Assembly: GCA_916610825.1 (NCBI GenBank)
Contig: OU744452.1
Coordinates: 4,003,543-4,067,542, forward strand
Length of the DNA stretch: 64,000 nucleotides
DNA from: Haliclystus octoradiatus
Taxonomy: Eukaryota; Cnidaria; Staurozoa; Stauromedusae; Haliclystidae
Direction of reading: 5' to 3'
Below the pieces are notes generated by a model. That model saw only the letters and a list, made by a program, of their open reading frames with translations, did no database searches and was not told the DNA's origin. The translations under genes were made by a program, and so were the position numbers. This document shows, one piece after another, positions 1-10,700 of this stretch. Numbering within the stretch: the stretch's first letter is position 1; each line of letters starts with the position of its first letter.

Positions 1-261
1 TCCTTTTGTAAAGTACTGCATAAATATAGCACATTTGTAATTGACTAGGTTCCTTCCTTTTTCATTGTTTAATTTCTAGCAGTATTATAACAATTACAAT
101 GTGTTAAATTTATAAATCCATTATAGCCTATAAATAATTTGTAAATTAATATTTATTATTTTGAACTGACGATGGTATAATAAATAATCTATTTGTAGTT
201 TTTTGTTACTATCTTTCACTCTGAAATGTTTCACGAAGAAACTTTTGATCAATCTCAAATT
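1..261. other. AT-rich sequence left of the satellite
   Basis: No gene, RNA or repeat is recognisable here. It is AT-rich DNA leading into the satellite array, whose first degenerate unit begins at about 262. Confidence 0.5.
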
Positions 262-2908
262 TAGTTTTCGAAATTAAACTTATCAAGTAACAACGCGACA
301 TTCCGTATACTTTTAATTTTAAAGGGTTTTTTCATCAAGCTATTCATTTTCGACATGAAACATATCGGGACACAACGCGATTCTAATCACTAACAATAAC
401 ACATGAATTTGATTCATTACAAACTATACTCAAATAACTTTAATTGATAGTTAAAACTGCATAAGAAGGTGTATCTATATGTTACGTTTCTATAATGTCC
501 AATACTTTTCATTTTAAAGGGTTTTTTAATCAAGTTATTCATTTTCGACATTAAACCTATCAGGACACAACGCGATTTGCATCACTAACAATAACACATG
601 AATTTGATTCATTACAAACTCTACTTAACTAACTATAATTGATAGTTATTACTTCATACGAATGTGTATCTATATGTTACGTTTCTATAGTGTCCAATAC
701 TTTTCATTTTAAAGGGTTTTTTAATCAAGTTATTCATTTTCGACATTAAACCTATCGGGACACAACGCAATTTTCACACAACGCGCTTTGCATCACTAAC
801 AATAACACATGAATTTGATTCATTACAAACTCTACTTAACTAATTATAATTGATAGTTATTACTTCATACGAATGTGTATCTATATGTTACCTTTCTACA
901 GTGTCCAATACTTTTCATTTTAAAGGGTGTTTTAATCAAGTTATTCATTTTTGACATTAAACCAATCGGGGCAGAACGCGATTCTCATCACTAACAATAA
1001 CACATGAATTTGATTCATTACAAACTATACTTAAATAACTATAATTGATAATTAAAACTACATAAGAAGGTGTATCTATATATTACGTTTCTACAGTGTC
1101 CAATACTTTTCATTTTAAAAGGTTTTTTAATCAAGTTATTCATTTTCGACATTAAACCTATCGGGACACAACGCGATTTTCAAACAACGCGATTTTCATC
1201 ACTAACAATAACACATGAATTTGATTCATTACAAACTCTACTTAAATAACTATAATTGATAGTTAAAACTACATAAGAAGGTGTATCTATATGTTACCTT
1301 TCTACAGTGTCCAATACTTTTCATTTTAAAGGGTTTTTTAATCAAGTTATTCATTTTCGACATTAAGCCTATCGGGACACAACGCGATTTTCATCACTAA
1401 CAATAACACATGAATTTGATTCATTACAAACTCTACTTAACTAACTATAATTGATAGTTAAAACTACATAAGAAGGTGTATCTATATGTTACCTTTCTAC
1501 AGTGTCCAATACTTTTCATTTTAAAGGGTTTTTTAATCAAGTTATTCATTTTCGACATTAAGCCTATCGGGACACAACGCGATTTTCATCACTAACAATA
1601 ACACATGAATTTGATTCATTACAAACTATACTTAAATAACTATAATTGATAGTTAAAACGACATAAGAAGGTGTATCTATATGTTACGTTTCTACAGTGT
1701 CCAATACTTTTCATTTTAAAGGGTTTTTTAATCAAGTTATTCATTTTCGACATTAAACCTATCGGGACACAACGCGATTTTCATCACTAACAATAACACA
1801 TGAATTTGATTCATTACAAACTATACTTAAATAACTATAATTGATAGTTAAAACGACATAAGAAGGTGTATCTATATGTTACGTTTCTACAGTGTCCAAT
1901 ACTTTTCATTTTAAAGGTTTTTTTAATCAAGTTATCCATTTTCGACATTAAACCTATCGGGACACAACGCGATTTTCATCACTAACAATAACACATGAAT
2001 TTGATTCATTACAAACTATATACTTAAATAACTATAATTGATAGTTAAAACTACATAAGAAGGTGTATCTATATGTTATGTTTCTACAGTGTCCAATACT
2101 TTTCAATTTAAAGGGTTTTTTAATCAAGTTATTCATTTTCGACATTAAACCTATCGGGACACAACGCGATTTTCATCACTAACAATAACACATGAATTTG
2201 ATTCATTACAAACTATATACTTAAATAACTGTAATTGATAGTTAAAACTACATAAGAAGGTGTATCTATATGTTACCTTTCTACAGTGTCCAATATTTTT
2301 CATTCTAAAGGGTTTTTTAATCAAGTTATTCATTTTCGACATTAAACCTGTCGGGGCAGAACGCGATTCTCATCACTAACAATAACACATGAATTTGATT
2401 CATTACAAACTATACTGAAATAACTATAATTGATAGTTAAAACTACATAAGAAGGTGTATCTATATGTTATCTTTCTACAGTGTCCAATACTTTTCATTT
2501 TAAAGGGTATTTTAATCAAGTTATTCATTTTCGACATTAAACCTGTCGGGGCAGAACGCGATTCTCATCACTAACAATAACACATGAATTTGATTCATTA
2601 CAAACTATACTTAAATAACTATAATTGATAGTTAAAACTACATAAGAAGGTGTATCTATATGGTATCTTTTTACAGTGTCCAATACTTTTCATTTTAAAG
2701 GGTTTTTTAATCAAGTTATTCATTTTCGACATTAAAACTATCGGGACACAACGCGATTTTCACACAACGCGATTTTCATCACTAACAATAACACATGAAT
2801 TTGATTCATTACAAACTCTACTTAAATAACTATAATTGATAGTTAAAACTACATAAGAAGGTGTATCTATATGTTACCTTTCTACAGTGTCCAATACTTT
2901 TCATTTTC
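262..2908 (+). repeat. Satellite array, ~13 tandem copies of a ~200 bp unit
   Basis: The landmark GTGTCCAATACTTTTCATTT recurs at about 494, 690, 900, 1097, 1306, 1500, 1697, 1888, 2087, 2286, 2480, 2676 and 2888, so the unit is about 197 bp. Longer copies carry a short insertion that duplicates the ACAACGCGATTT segment (near 760-790, 1180 and 2750). Copies are very similar, with scattered substitutions and small indels. Each unit carries TTTTCGACATTAAACC, TCGGGACACAACGCG and CATGAATTTGATTCATT (a near-palindrome). A ~60-codon open frame on the minus strand recurs in many units, but 197 is not a multiple of 3 and nothing suggests coding. Confidence 0.95.
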
Positions 2909-3237
2909 TATTAACAACAATTTATATTAAGTTAACATGTATATCCTGTATATACAATATCATATATCCTCTAATTACAATTAAATACAATAAAATTACT
3001 TTATATATTTATTCTCTTCGTTGTCATATTTACCTTGTCAGCCTCTTGTTGATTTCATATAAATTGATAATAAAATAAAGAACTTACATGAGGTTGTTAA
3101 ATATTTATGAAATAGTTCTATATTAAATAATCGTTCGATATCGATTAGTTGTATGTCAAATAATTTCTAGGATGTAATAGAAAACGATATATATCATTCG
3201 AAGAATAAAACTTTCACATATATAGGTACAGGTACTG
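2909..3237. other. AT-rich spacer between satellite array and inverted unit
   Basis: The last satellite unit stops abruptly after CTTTTCATTT at about 2908 and unrelated AT-rich sequence follows up to the inverted unit. No gene is seen; the short open frames are chance frames in AT-rich DNA. Confidence 0.5.
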
Positions 3238-3502
3238 AGCCGTGTCCCGATAAGTTTAATGTCGAAAATGAATAATTCGATGAAAAACCCCTTTAAAATG
3301 AATAGTATTGGATACCAAACAAAGATAACATATATATACACCTTCATCTGTAGTTTTAATTATAGCTATTTAGCAGGAGTTTGTAATGAATCAAATTCAT
3401 GCGTTACTGTTGCGTTGTATCGCGTTGGCGTTGTGTCCCGATAAGTTTAATGTCGAAAATGAATAACTTGATGAAAATTCTCTTTGAAATGAAAAGTATT
3501 CA
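3238..3502 (-). repeat. Inverted, diverged copy of the satellite unit
   Basis: The sequence GTGTCCCGATAAGTTTAATG followed by TCGAAAATGAATAA is the reverse complement of the satellite core and occurs twice (about 3241 and 3436). Between them lie the complements of the other unit landmarks (AAAACCCCTTTAAAATGAA, TACACCTTC, AATGAATCAAATTCATG). This is about one and a quarter units in inverted orientation, more diverged than copies inside the array. The arrangement (array, spacer, inverted unit) resembles a mobile element with repeat-bearing inverted ends. Confidence 0.85.
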
Positions 3503-3720
3503 AGTGCACGCCCCTGCGATAGGTGCACGCCGGTAATACACTTCATATTTTATTAAAAGTTTAAAGTGCACGCCCTCCTACAGGAACACGCCTGGTAGTA
3601 TTCTTCATATTTAATTTAATACTAGACTGGTAGTATTCTTCATATTTAAAAAGTTTTTAGTGCACGCCCCTGCGATAGGTGCACGCTGGCAATATTCTTC
3701 ATATTTAAAAACCATGGTAT
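3503..3720 (+). repeat. Short GC-rich repeats (GTGCACGCC type)
   Basis: Units built from AGTGCACGCCCCTGCGATAG and GTGCACGC followed by a CTTCATATTT tail occur at about 3503, 3571 and 3660, with a partial tail copy near 3620. Spacing is irregular (about 60-90 bp). They directly abut the inverted satellite unit. Confidence 0.75.
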
Positions 3721-4360
3721 TTTGAATGGAAATAATTAGTAACATTTATTATCTGATACACGGCACTATCTTTAAAGTGGGAATAAACCCCCAGACTATC
3801 TTTACATATGTAGTAGGACCCGACGTGAAAAAAACAGTGGCGTAATTATTTTTTGATCTGGAAATTATTTCCTGGTGAAAAACTCCTTCAAAGTGGTGTT
3901 TTGACCCAAATGTCGCTGAGAAAAAAAGGGATTGGATCTAGCTTTATGACGACAAAGTCACAAGTCGTGCGGTTTGTCTAACAGACTTTAGAGTGGGCTG
4001 ATTACGCGACGCTATCTTTGAGGTGACCTAGCTCCGAGAGGTCACACAACAAAAATTTCTGACAAGGCTGAGCCATGAACAAACATATACACTCCCGAAT
4101 TACGTAAAAAGATGCAATTTGTGATTACAGGAGCAGAATAAAATCTATTGCAACGCTCAGTCGAAATAATTTCTCGTAGCGTCATTAAGCGTGATGAATC
4201 TGATATATATCATGGTATATGCGATAAAAAACACAATAATTGGCGCAACAGTTTCGATTTAATCTAAAATCATCTTCAGGCAATGTAAAAAGAGAGAGTT
4301 AAAAAGTTACATGAATATTTATATAAAAATCTAATTAATTAGTCTATTGTCTTGTGTGAT

Positions 4361-4528
4361 ATGCGCGATGCTGTCATGTCGGCCAATCGAGTCAGCGATT
4401 TTTTCAACAACGACCAGAGGAAATACAGAAAGTTGGTAATCAATCTGATAGAACATTTTGCCATTGATGAATGGATTTTGGATTATTTGTTTTTGGTTGT
4501 AATAATTATTTCATTGTATCTGTCTTAA
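4361..4528 (+). CDS. Short ORF, 55 codons, with hydrophobic C-terminus (copy 1 of a tandem pair)
   Basis: An ATG-initiated frame in the loop of the nested inverted-repeat element ends at TAA 4526-4528. It has a polar, basic first half (motif NNDQRKYRK), the segment EHFA, then a strongly hydrophobic tail (YLFLVVIIISLYLS) that would suit a membrane anchor. It is related to the frame starting at 4647, where the matching motif is NNDRKKYRK followed by EHFA and another hydrophobic stretch. The two differ by a 15-nucleotide, frame-preserving gap. No family was recognised. Expression is unproven and the frame is short, so this is a candidate only. Confidence 0.3.
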   Translation: MRDAVMSANRVSDFFNNDQRKYRKLVINLIEHFAIDEWILDYLFLVVIIISLYLS

Positions 4529-4646
4529 AGTATATCCGTACTTAGTTTTTCTGTTTGTCAATTTGTTCTAAACTATTACTATTCCATATTCATAGTTACG
4601 CTAAATCTAACTGTTGTTATCTTGTGTGACATGCGCGATTGCTGTC

Positions 4647-4826
4647 ATGTCGACCACTCAGGTCGGCAATATATTAAACAACGACCGGAAGAAATACAGA
4701 AAATGGAAGAATAATACCAAAGAGCATTTTGCCGCTGTTAAACTATTTTTGATTGTAACTGTTATTTCACCGTGTTTGTATCGTATATTCGTAATTAGTT
4801 CTTGTGCTAAAATATCTCTCCTCTAA
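4647..4826 (+). CDS. Short ORF related to the 4361 ORF (copy 2 of the pair)
   Basis: Starting at ATG 4647, this frame gives a peptide of about 59 residues that aligns with the upstream copy over NNDxxKYRK...EHFA and then a hydrophobic region containing a proline. A single-nucleotide difference just upstream puts the first ATG of copy 1 out of frame here, so the internal ATG would be the start. It lies in the same nested inverted-repeat element. Function unknown; it may be a decayed duplicate. Confidence 0.25.
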   Translation: MSTTQVGNILNNDRKKYRKWKNNTKEHFAAVKLFLIVTVISPCLYRIFVISSCAKISLL

Positions 4827-5013
4827 TTATTGTTTGCCATTGTTAAAAAGTATAATACCGTTCCGATAAATTCAATAGACAAATTAATTAGATTTTTATA
4901 TAAATATTCATGTAACTTTTTAACTCTATCTTTTTACATTGCCTGAAGATGATTTTAGATTAAATCGAAACTGTTGCGCCAATTATTGTGTTTTTTATCG
5001 CATATACCATCAT

Positions 5014-6424
5014 GAAATTCATGTCAAGTAAACCTTTACAAAGAATCTGATATAGATTGCGGATAAACACAAATGTCAGGCGGTGCGAGTGTTCCTTTGT
5101 GACTATTCTAGTGATACATATTAGTTACGTATTCTGTGTGACCGCAGTACTTCTTCAAATCTTAATTAGACACGTGCCCTTCGAAATAGCTTTATCCTAC
5201 GCTATATAAATAAGTTATAACTATTTTTAACTCTATCTGAAATTTGTTCTTGAGTAAATATTTTTACAAGATATCCTTTTCTTGATCTAAATGTGAATGT
5301 AAACTGACTCGATTTGCACAGGCATGCACAGACGACTTTTCTTTCGAAATAGTTGGTACTGCAAAGTATTAATTGTACTTTTTCGGATTTCTTTAAGTAT
5401 TACTAAATTATTAAATAGACATTTTTCAATTATCATTTCAAAGTTTAAGTTGAAATTGATGTCTGTCTAGTAATTCTTTAACCATGTAATCGTATAGTTT
5501 ATACGACTATAGATAGATATATTATACCCAATAGTCTAACAAAGTGTTCATCATTAATTCACCAAGCATTCAATTATTATAAAACGATTGAAAATTCTTC
5601 AGTACACTACACTCTAAAATTCTATAAAATATCGGAAAATAGTACAACAATGATATGAGGGCTTGGACGTTCTTATTCAAGTTTACAGCCGTATACCAGA
5701 ACTACGGTTATGCATATTCTATCATTTTTCGGTTTTGCGGTATATCTTCATTGCATAAATTGTTATCCTTTCTACCAACGTTATCTGATTAACAAAATTA
5801 GGGTTTTGCAATGTGAAGTCTCGTTCCTGATTATACATACACCACCAAATTGTATTACCAGTCTAGTATTCATTCCTTTGGCTAGAAAGTAAAACATGTT
5901 AGCATCATTCATATCACAATCTGTAGTTTATAGGATGTGGTAATGTACAGTGCAGAAGCTATACTTTGCACAAAATACCTTTCTACAGAGACGATAAATC
6001 AGATGAGCAGATTTCGTTTCTGTGAAAAGAGGACTATAAAATGAACGGTTATGGTGTTCTTATAGCGCTTCCCGCCATACGTTATGATTTTTACCCTCAA
6101 AAGAATACTCCATTATCAGTTCAGACTCATGCTTACAACAATAAATTCTACTTATCTAGCTATTGTGGTCACCAGAGAATCTTTTGATATGTGTTAAATA
6201 TGTGTGAGAATGATATGTTAAAATATAATCTGTATAACACGTGCAAAGAATGAAACATTTTCTGATTTTTATTTTCTTCAAATTCGTAAACTTCAAAATC
6301 ATTAAATCATCTAGAATTTTGCTACTCTTGAGTTTATTTGTTCTTCCTTACCTCAGTTTTGTGAGAGAGAAAAATAGATTGCCGTTACAGAGCTACGCCA
6401 TCTCAAACGCAACATCGCGTGATT
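5014..6424. other. Interior of the large inverted-repeat element, no gene seen
   Basis: AT-rich sequence between the nested element and the right terminal arm. Frames up to about 60 codons exist but show no family resemblance and no consistent splice framework. Confidence 0.5.
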
Positions 6425-6671
6425 AATTCGATCTAAAGTCTATTAGAAAAACCGCACGACTTGTGACTTTGTCGTCATAAAGCTAGATCCAATCCCTTTT
6501 TTTTCCTAAGCGACATTTGGGTCAAAACACCAAAAAATTACGCCATTGTTTTTTTCACGTCGAGTTCTACTACATATGTAAAGATCGTCTGGGGGTTTAT
6601 TCCCATTTTAACAGCACAATTAAAAAAAAAGCAGAAAAAAAACGCAGAAAAATAAAATGGCAATAAAACCG

Positions 6672-6746
6672 CTTTTCGACATTAAACATCCATTTTTGCG
6701 TTTATTTTTTTCGACGTTAAACTTTTCGACATAAAACTTTTCGACG
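6672..6746. repeat. Three TTTTCGACRTTAAAC-type motifs
   Basis: TTTTCGACATTAAAC, TTTCGACGTTAAAC and TTTTCGACATAAAAC occur within 75 bp. This is the same core as in the 0.3-2.9 kb satellite unit, just outside the right end of the 3.77-6.6 kb element. Confidence 0.5.
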
Positions 6747-6810
6747 TAATAGCCAATCGTGCTGTATCTATAGTAGGCCTACCAATTATCAATTCACAAT
6801 AAAACTTTAC

Positions 6811-6926
6811 CTGGAAAGGCTCCACACGATGACAGAAGTTACCATAATCGTGTTTCTTCATGGCAAAAGTGCAATTGCACTCCACAATCGTCGTGGCAAC
6901 GGTAGGATGCATCTTCACATTTGTAA
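6811..6926 (-). other. Possible isolated coding exon (unassigned)
   Basis: On the minus strand a good acceptor (GTTTCAG before 6926) and donor (CCAG|GTAAAG at 6811) bracket 116 nt that stay open in one frame, giving a Cys-containing peptide with ECNCTFAMKKHDYGNFCHRV. No partner exon was found nearby, and the segment lies just upstream of, and opposite to, the ES1 gene. It may be an exon of a decayed or very split gene, or chance. Confidence 0.25.
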
Positions 6927-7717
6927 CTGAAACACAATGCATCAGCATTGAAGGTAATCAGCTTTGAAAAATGTTTAATTAAGTCTGCTGCTTTGCTATT
7001 CCATGCATTTCTTCAACGTTCTTTTCTTATAGACCAATTATTCACGTGTCTACTTTCTTCATCTCCACTGTCATCTTGCGTGTCGTTCGTATTCCCAAAC
7101 CCAAGTTCTCATCATTAACTTCATTTGATGACAATAACAATAATCTAGTAGCAGAAGGTGAAGAAGCAGAGTTTTCTGAGTTGTGAGTTCTGTTCTGGCT
7201 CTACTCACTTGGACAGTAGACTTCTTGCCTTCGCTTTCCTCCAAGCCAATTCATACTGAGTTCCATTATAGACCAAACGGCGAGCTTTTCTGTTTTTACG
7301 CCGTTTTTATCCATTCAATTAATCAGATTACAGTATTATTTATATAGGCCTATAAATATAACTCAAACTCAAAACACAAAACATCGGTTCCCGCCACATT
7401 AATTGACAAGCAGCTTACAGAGCTGTTACTTCAGTCTCATTCAGGTTTCATGTAGTATAAAGAGAGGCTCACTTGAGGCTCCATAGCCTCAAATCACCAT
7501 TGCATTCAATGATTATTATGGACTATATACCATAAGTACGACCAGACCTATTCCGCTTTTGAGAAATTTATCAATGGTCAATCAAAGTCTACTAAGTTGA
7601 CGAGAGCTGTAGATTTATGTTGAACAAAACTGCATTTTGTCGGAGTTCTTGAATCACTCAGATATTTAAACTGGAGGGAAAGACTTGGAAATATTGCAAC
7701 ATTTCGACTGGTGTATT

Positions 7718-10700
7718 ATGCTGAGCAGTCGCTTAAGCTTCCATCGTATCACCAATAATATATCTCGCCATTATTTTAAAAAGTTTTCCGATATGGCGAA
7801 GAGTTGCAATCATCCCGTGGCTGTGGTAAGTAAACATTACAACCTTTTTAAAGAGCGTTTAATAGACTAGTCAGTGTGTGCTGAAAGCATAAAACTGTTT
7901 CAAGAAATGCCAATTTACATAGCCTAGCATAAAGAGCCACTCCTCTAGAAATAGAAGAGTGGTAGGCCTACGCCAGGTACGGATGCTTCGGTACGGTGAC
8001 ACCGAGGCACCGTCTACATTACTTTGACCGTGTGGGAGAGACAGAAAACGAAAACGCTTCTTCTAATACAAATATATTGTGTTCTTTCCCTTATCACTGT
8101 CTTCGTGTGACTCCCCAAACTCTCATTTTACCTGTGAGGTGAGTATGATTATCGGCTATAGCACCGAACTTTTAGCCTGCATGCAGACTAAAACCTATCT
8201 TAACGAAAGTGTAAAGTCTGCGCACTGCTCAGAAAATCCATTTTGCTGACACTGCGTCGCCCACTGATCTATATAATAACTGGATAGCGCAACTCATTGT
8301 TCGAATGGCGCGAAATTTGAAGCCAGGTCAAGTTTGTTTACAAACCAAGGCAGCCATATTGCCTGGACCATTTCTCTTGTAAAATATGTTATCTCCAATG
8401 AAAAATTACGAATTGTGTGAATCAAGTTAATAGAATATCAGTTTAAATATTTGATGCTAAATAAATCAATTTATAATGCCAGCCTGCTCATGTGTAAATC
8501 ACGAACAAAGCGTAAAAAACATGGAAATAAAGAAAATAACCAAGAACAAGAAAAAATGTCATTTCACAAGTAGGATTGCAATTCAGAAACTATAGAACCA
8601 CACAAACAATAAAAACCAACAGCAAAATAAAGCACAATTCTTGAACAACCTCCATTGAATTTTGCAAATTTATCATCATCATCATTCATCCATTTAAAAT
8701 TTTATTAAGTAAATTTAGGTCTCTATAGCTAATGTTGTATTTATTGCGGTGGGTGTAAAATACCGACTCGCCGACCACGCAGACCAGCTTGATTTAATCT
8801 AGAATTTCTGGGTTAACATCACGAATACTTCACGGCGTTGTACAGAATATTTTGGGAGAACTTTTTGCTGAAGATTTATAAATTCGAAGTGGATAATGTT
8901 CCGGCAGCCGGAATCCTGAGTGCTAGAGATAATGTTCCGTGCGTCTTCTGCGCATGCTTAATGTGCTGTTTGCGTTTCTCTCACATTCATTCAAGATGCA
9001 ATGGCGATGGACGGTCCTGTTCCTCAACCATGTTAATAACAATTCTGTTCATCAGTTTTATAATTGAATATAAAATAATTTAATTTAAAGTGCTAGAGGT
9101 TGAAAACACTTTATATGAGGGATTCACGACGCTGGATGCCACCGTTCTTCCAAACTTATAGAAAAAGCGAACGAACACGGCTTTGGTTTTGAGTTTCGGG
9201 GTTTTGAGTTTTGGTATACGACAGAATCAGAATTGGTAGGCCGCATATAGCATCAGTTACAGGAAAAGAAAATGACTAATAAGTAATTATCCCATATTAT
9301 TACAAATTACCATAGTAAAAATGTTTTGAAATATTGTTAGGCAGCATAAATATTCGCTAAAACCTTTTAAGCGCGCCAGATAAATGTCACGACACTCAAA
9401 CATTAAAAACGCTGCGCTGGGTTGCATCACTGAAAAGCTTCGATAAATCAAACACAGAATAAAATGATTAATGCATAGATATGCTGAATATCGTTTTTGT
9501 TAATATTTATTCCAAACAGTCAATCCAATTTACGGTGTGGGTAAATTTTTTTACAAACTTTTTACAATATAATTTTGGATCGATCGACACAGCCATGTTT
9601 ACTATCTACATACGCATGCGCAAAGAACACACGGAACATTATCTTTTGAAGACAGCTTTCCGGCAGCCGGAACAATATCCACCTTGTTATAAATTTTCTT
9701 TAATATGTTCTCCGTCAAATTAATTCTTCCAATTTGTTCAGCTCAACAAATCAACTGGGAAAGCATCGACACAATTATGGCACGCACATCAATCCACATT
9801 GTTTTTATTTCGTAGTATTAAATACATATTTACGAGATGTGGATTGTTAGGCTATCTTGTTAGGTTATCCTATAATTTATGACAAAAGTAATGTTGATTA
9901 CAAGATACCTCTAAAGAAACGAAATGCTTGGAAAGAAATTGCGACGAAATTGGTTATGGATGTAAATGATGCTCAGAGAAGGTATAACAATATACGAACA
10001 ACGTTTAGCAAGTACATGCGTAAAATGTATAAGGCCCCTTCTGGTTCTGGGCGATCTGATGTTGGGCAAATCGAGGCCAAGTTTGAATACCTCCGTTGGC
10101 TCCATACCCATATCACACATAGGCAGAGTACCACAAACGTACAACAGCCGACAGAAATTAATAACGAATGGACACCTTCCCCGGACCCTTCATCTCAGCT
10201 TGATAATCGCAGGGCAAGAATTATCGAAAATAATGAATGTAATATCGATGATTATGTGGACAGCTTGTTGCACGTACCTGAATCCCCCCTGAGCCCTCTT
10301 AGTCCCCATTCAAGTTTGGGGTCATCTTTTAATGATTTGACAAATGACCTACTTGCAGATAATCCCATTGTACATGATGATTTTGAGGTATTGGTGTCGG
10401 AAAGGACAGCCAGTAGCGACAGTCCATGCCCTTCAGAGAATGGAGATGTTATCAACGTTCAAGGCAATCCAAATAGAGGAAAAAAGCGAGCTACTTCGGG
10501 CACATCAACAACAACAGGCAAGCGAAAATTAGCTTATTCGAAGGGTAATAAGCCTCCCAGTCAAGCAGAAATGGACAGAGGATTTCTCAAAACTATGAAC
10601 TCAATTAATAGTGCTATTAATAATGGAAATCCGAAACAAGATACCAGACCTGTCGAGATTGAAGATGACGAAAGACATTTTTGTTTAAGTCTTGTTGGCC

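Larger units (their letters stand above)
4202..5013. mobile_element. Nested inverted-repeat element (~0.8 kb) with ~140 bp arms
   Basis: The left arm 4202-4341 (ATCGCATATACC motif in reverse, TTGGCGCAACAGTTTCGATT, TCATCTTCAGGCAATG) is repeated in reverse complement at about 4876-5013 with very few changes. The element sits wholly inside the larger 3767-6615 element, so it probably inserted later or is the enclosed core of it. The loop contains a direct duplication of about 120 bp (4348-4470 and 4617-4738, offset ~270 bp) that carries two related short open frames. Confidence 0.85.
3767..6615. mobile_element. Composite element with ~200-250 bp terminal inverted repeats
   Basis: The left arm at about 3767-4020 (AAACCCCCAGACTATCTTT, GGGATTGGATCTAGCTTTA, CACAAGTCGTGCGGTTT) reappears as its reverse complement at about 6425-6615. 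The left arm holds roughly 50 bp (about 3845-3895) absent from the right arm. The 2.4 kb interior contains a second inverted-repeat element (4202-5013) and otherwise no long open frame, so this is a non-autonomous DNA-transposon-like element or a decayed autonomous one. Exact ends and target-site duplication could not be fixed. Confidence 0.8.

Noticed and set aside
2151..2342. Satellite-unit open frame (~63 codons, minus strand), also seen in the inverted unit
   Set aside because: The unit length is not a multiple of three, the frame depends on the repeat phase, no family resemblance was seen and copies are broken in several units.
8476..8595. Short frame beginning MPACSCVNH, reminiscent of a THAP domain start
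   Set aside because: Cys spacing and downstream residues do not fit the THAP C2CH pattern and the frame stops after about 39 codons.
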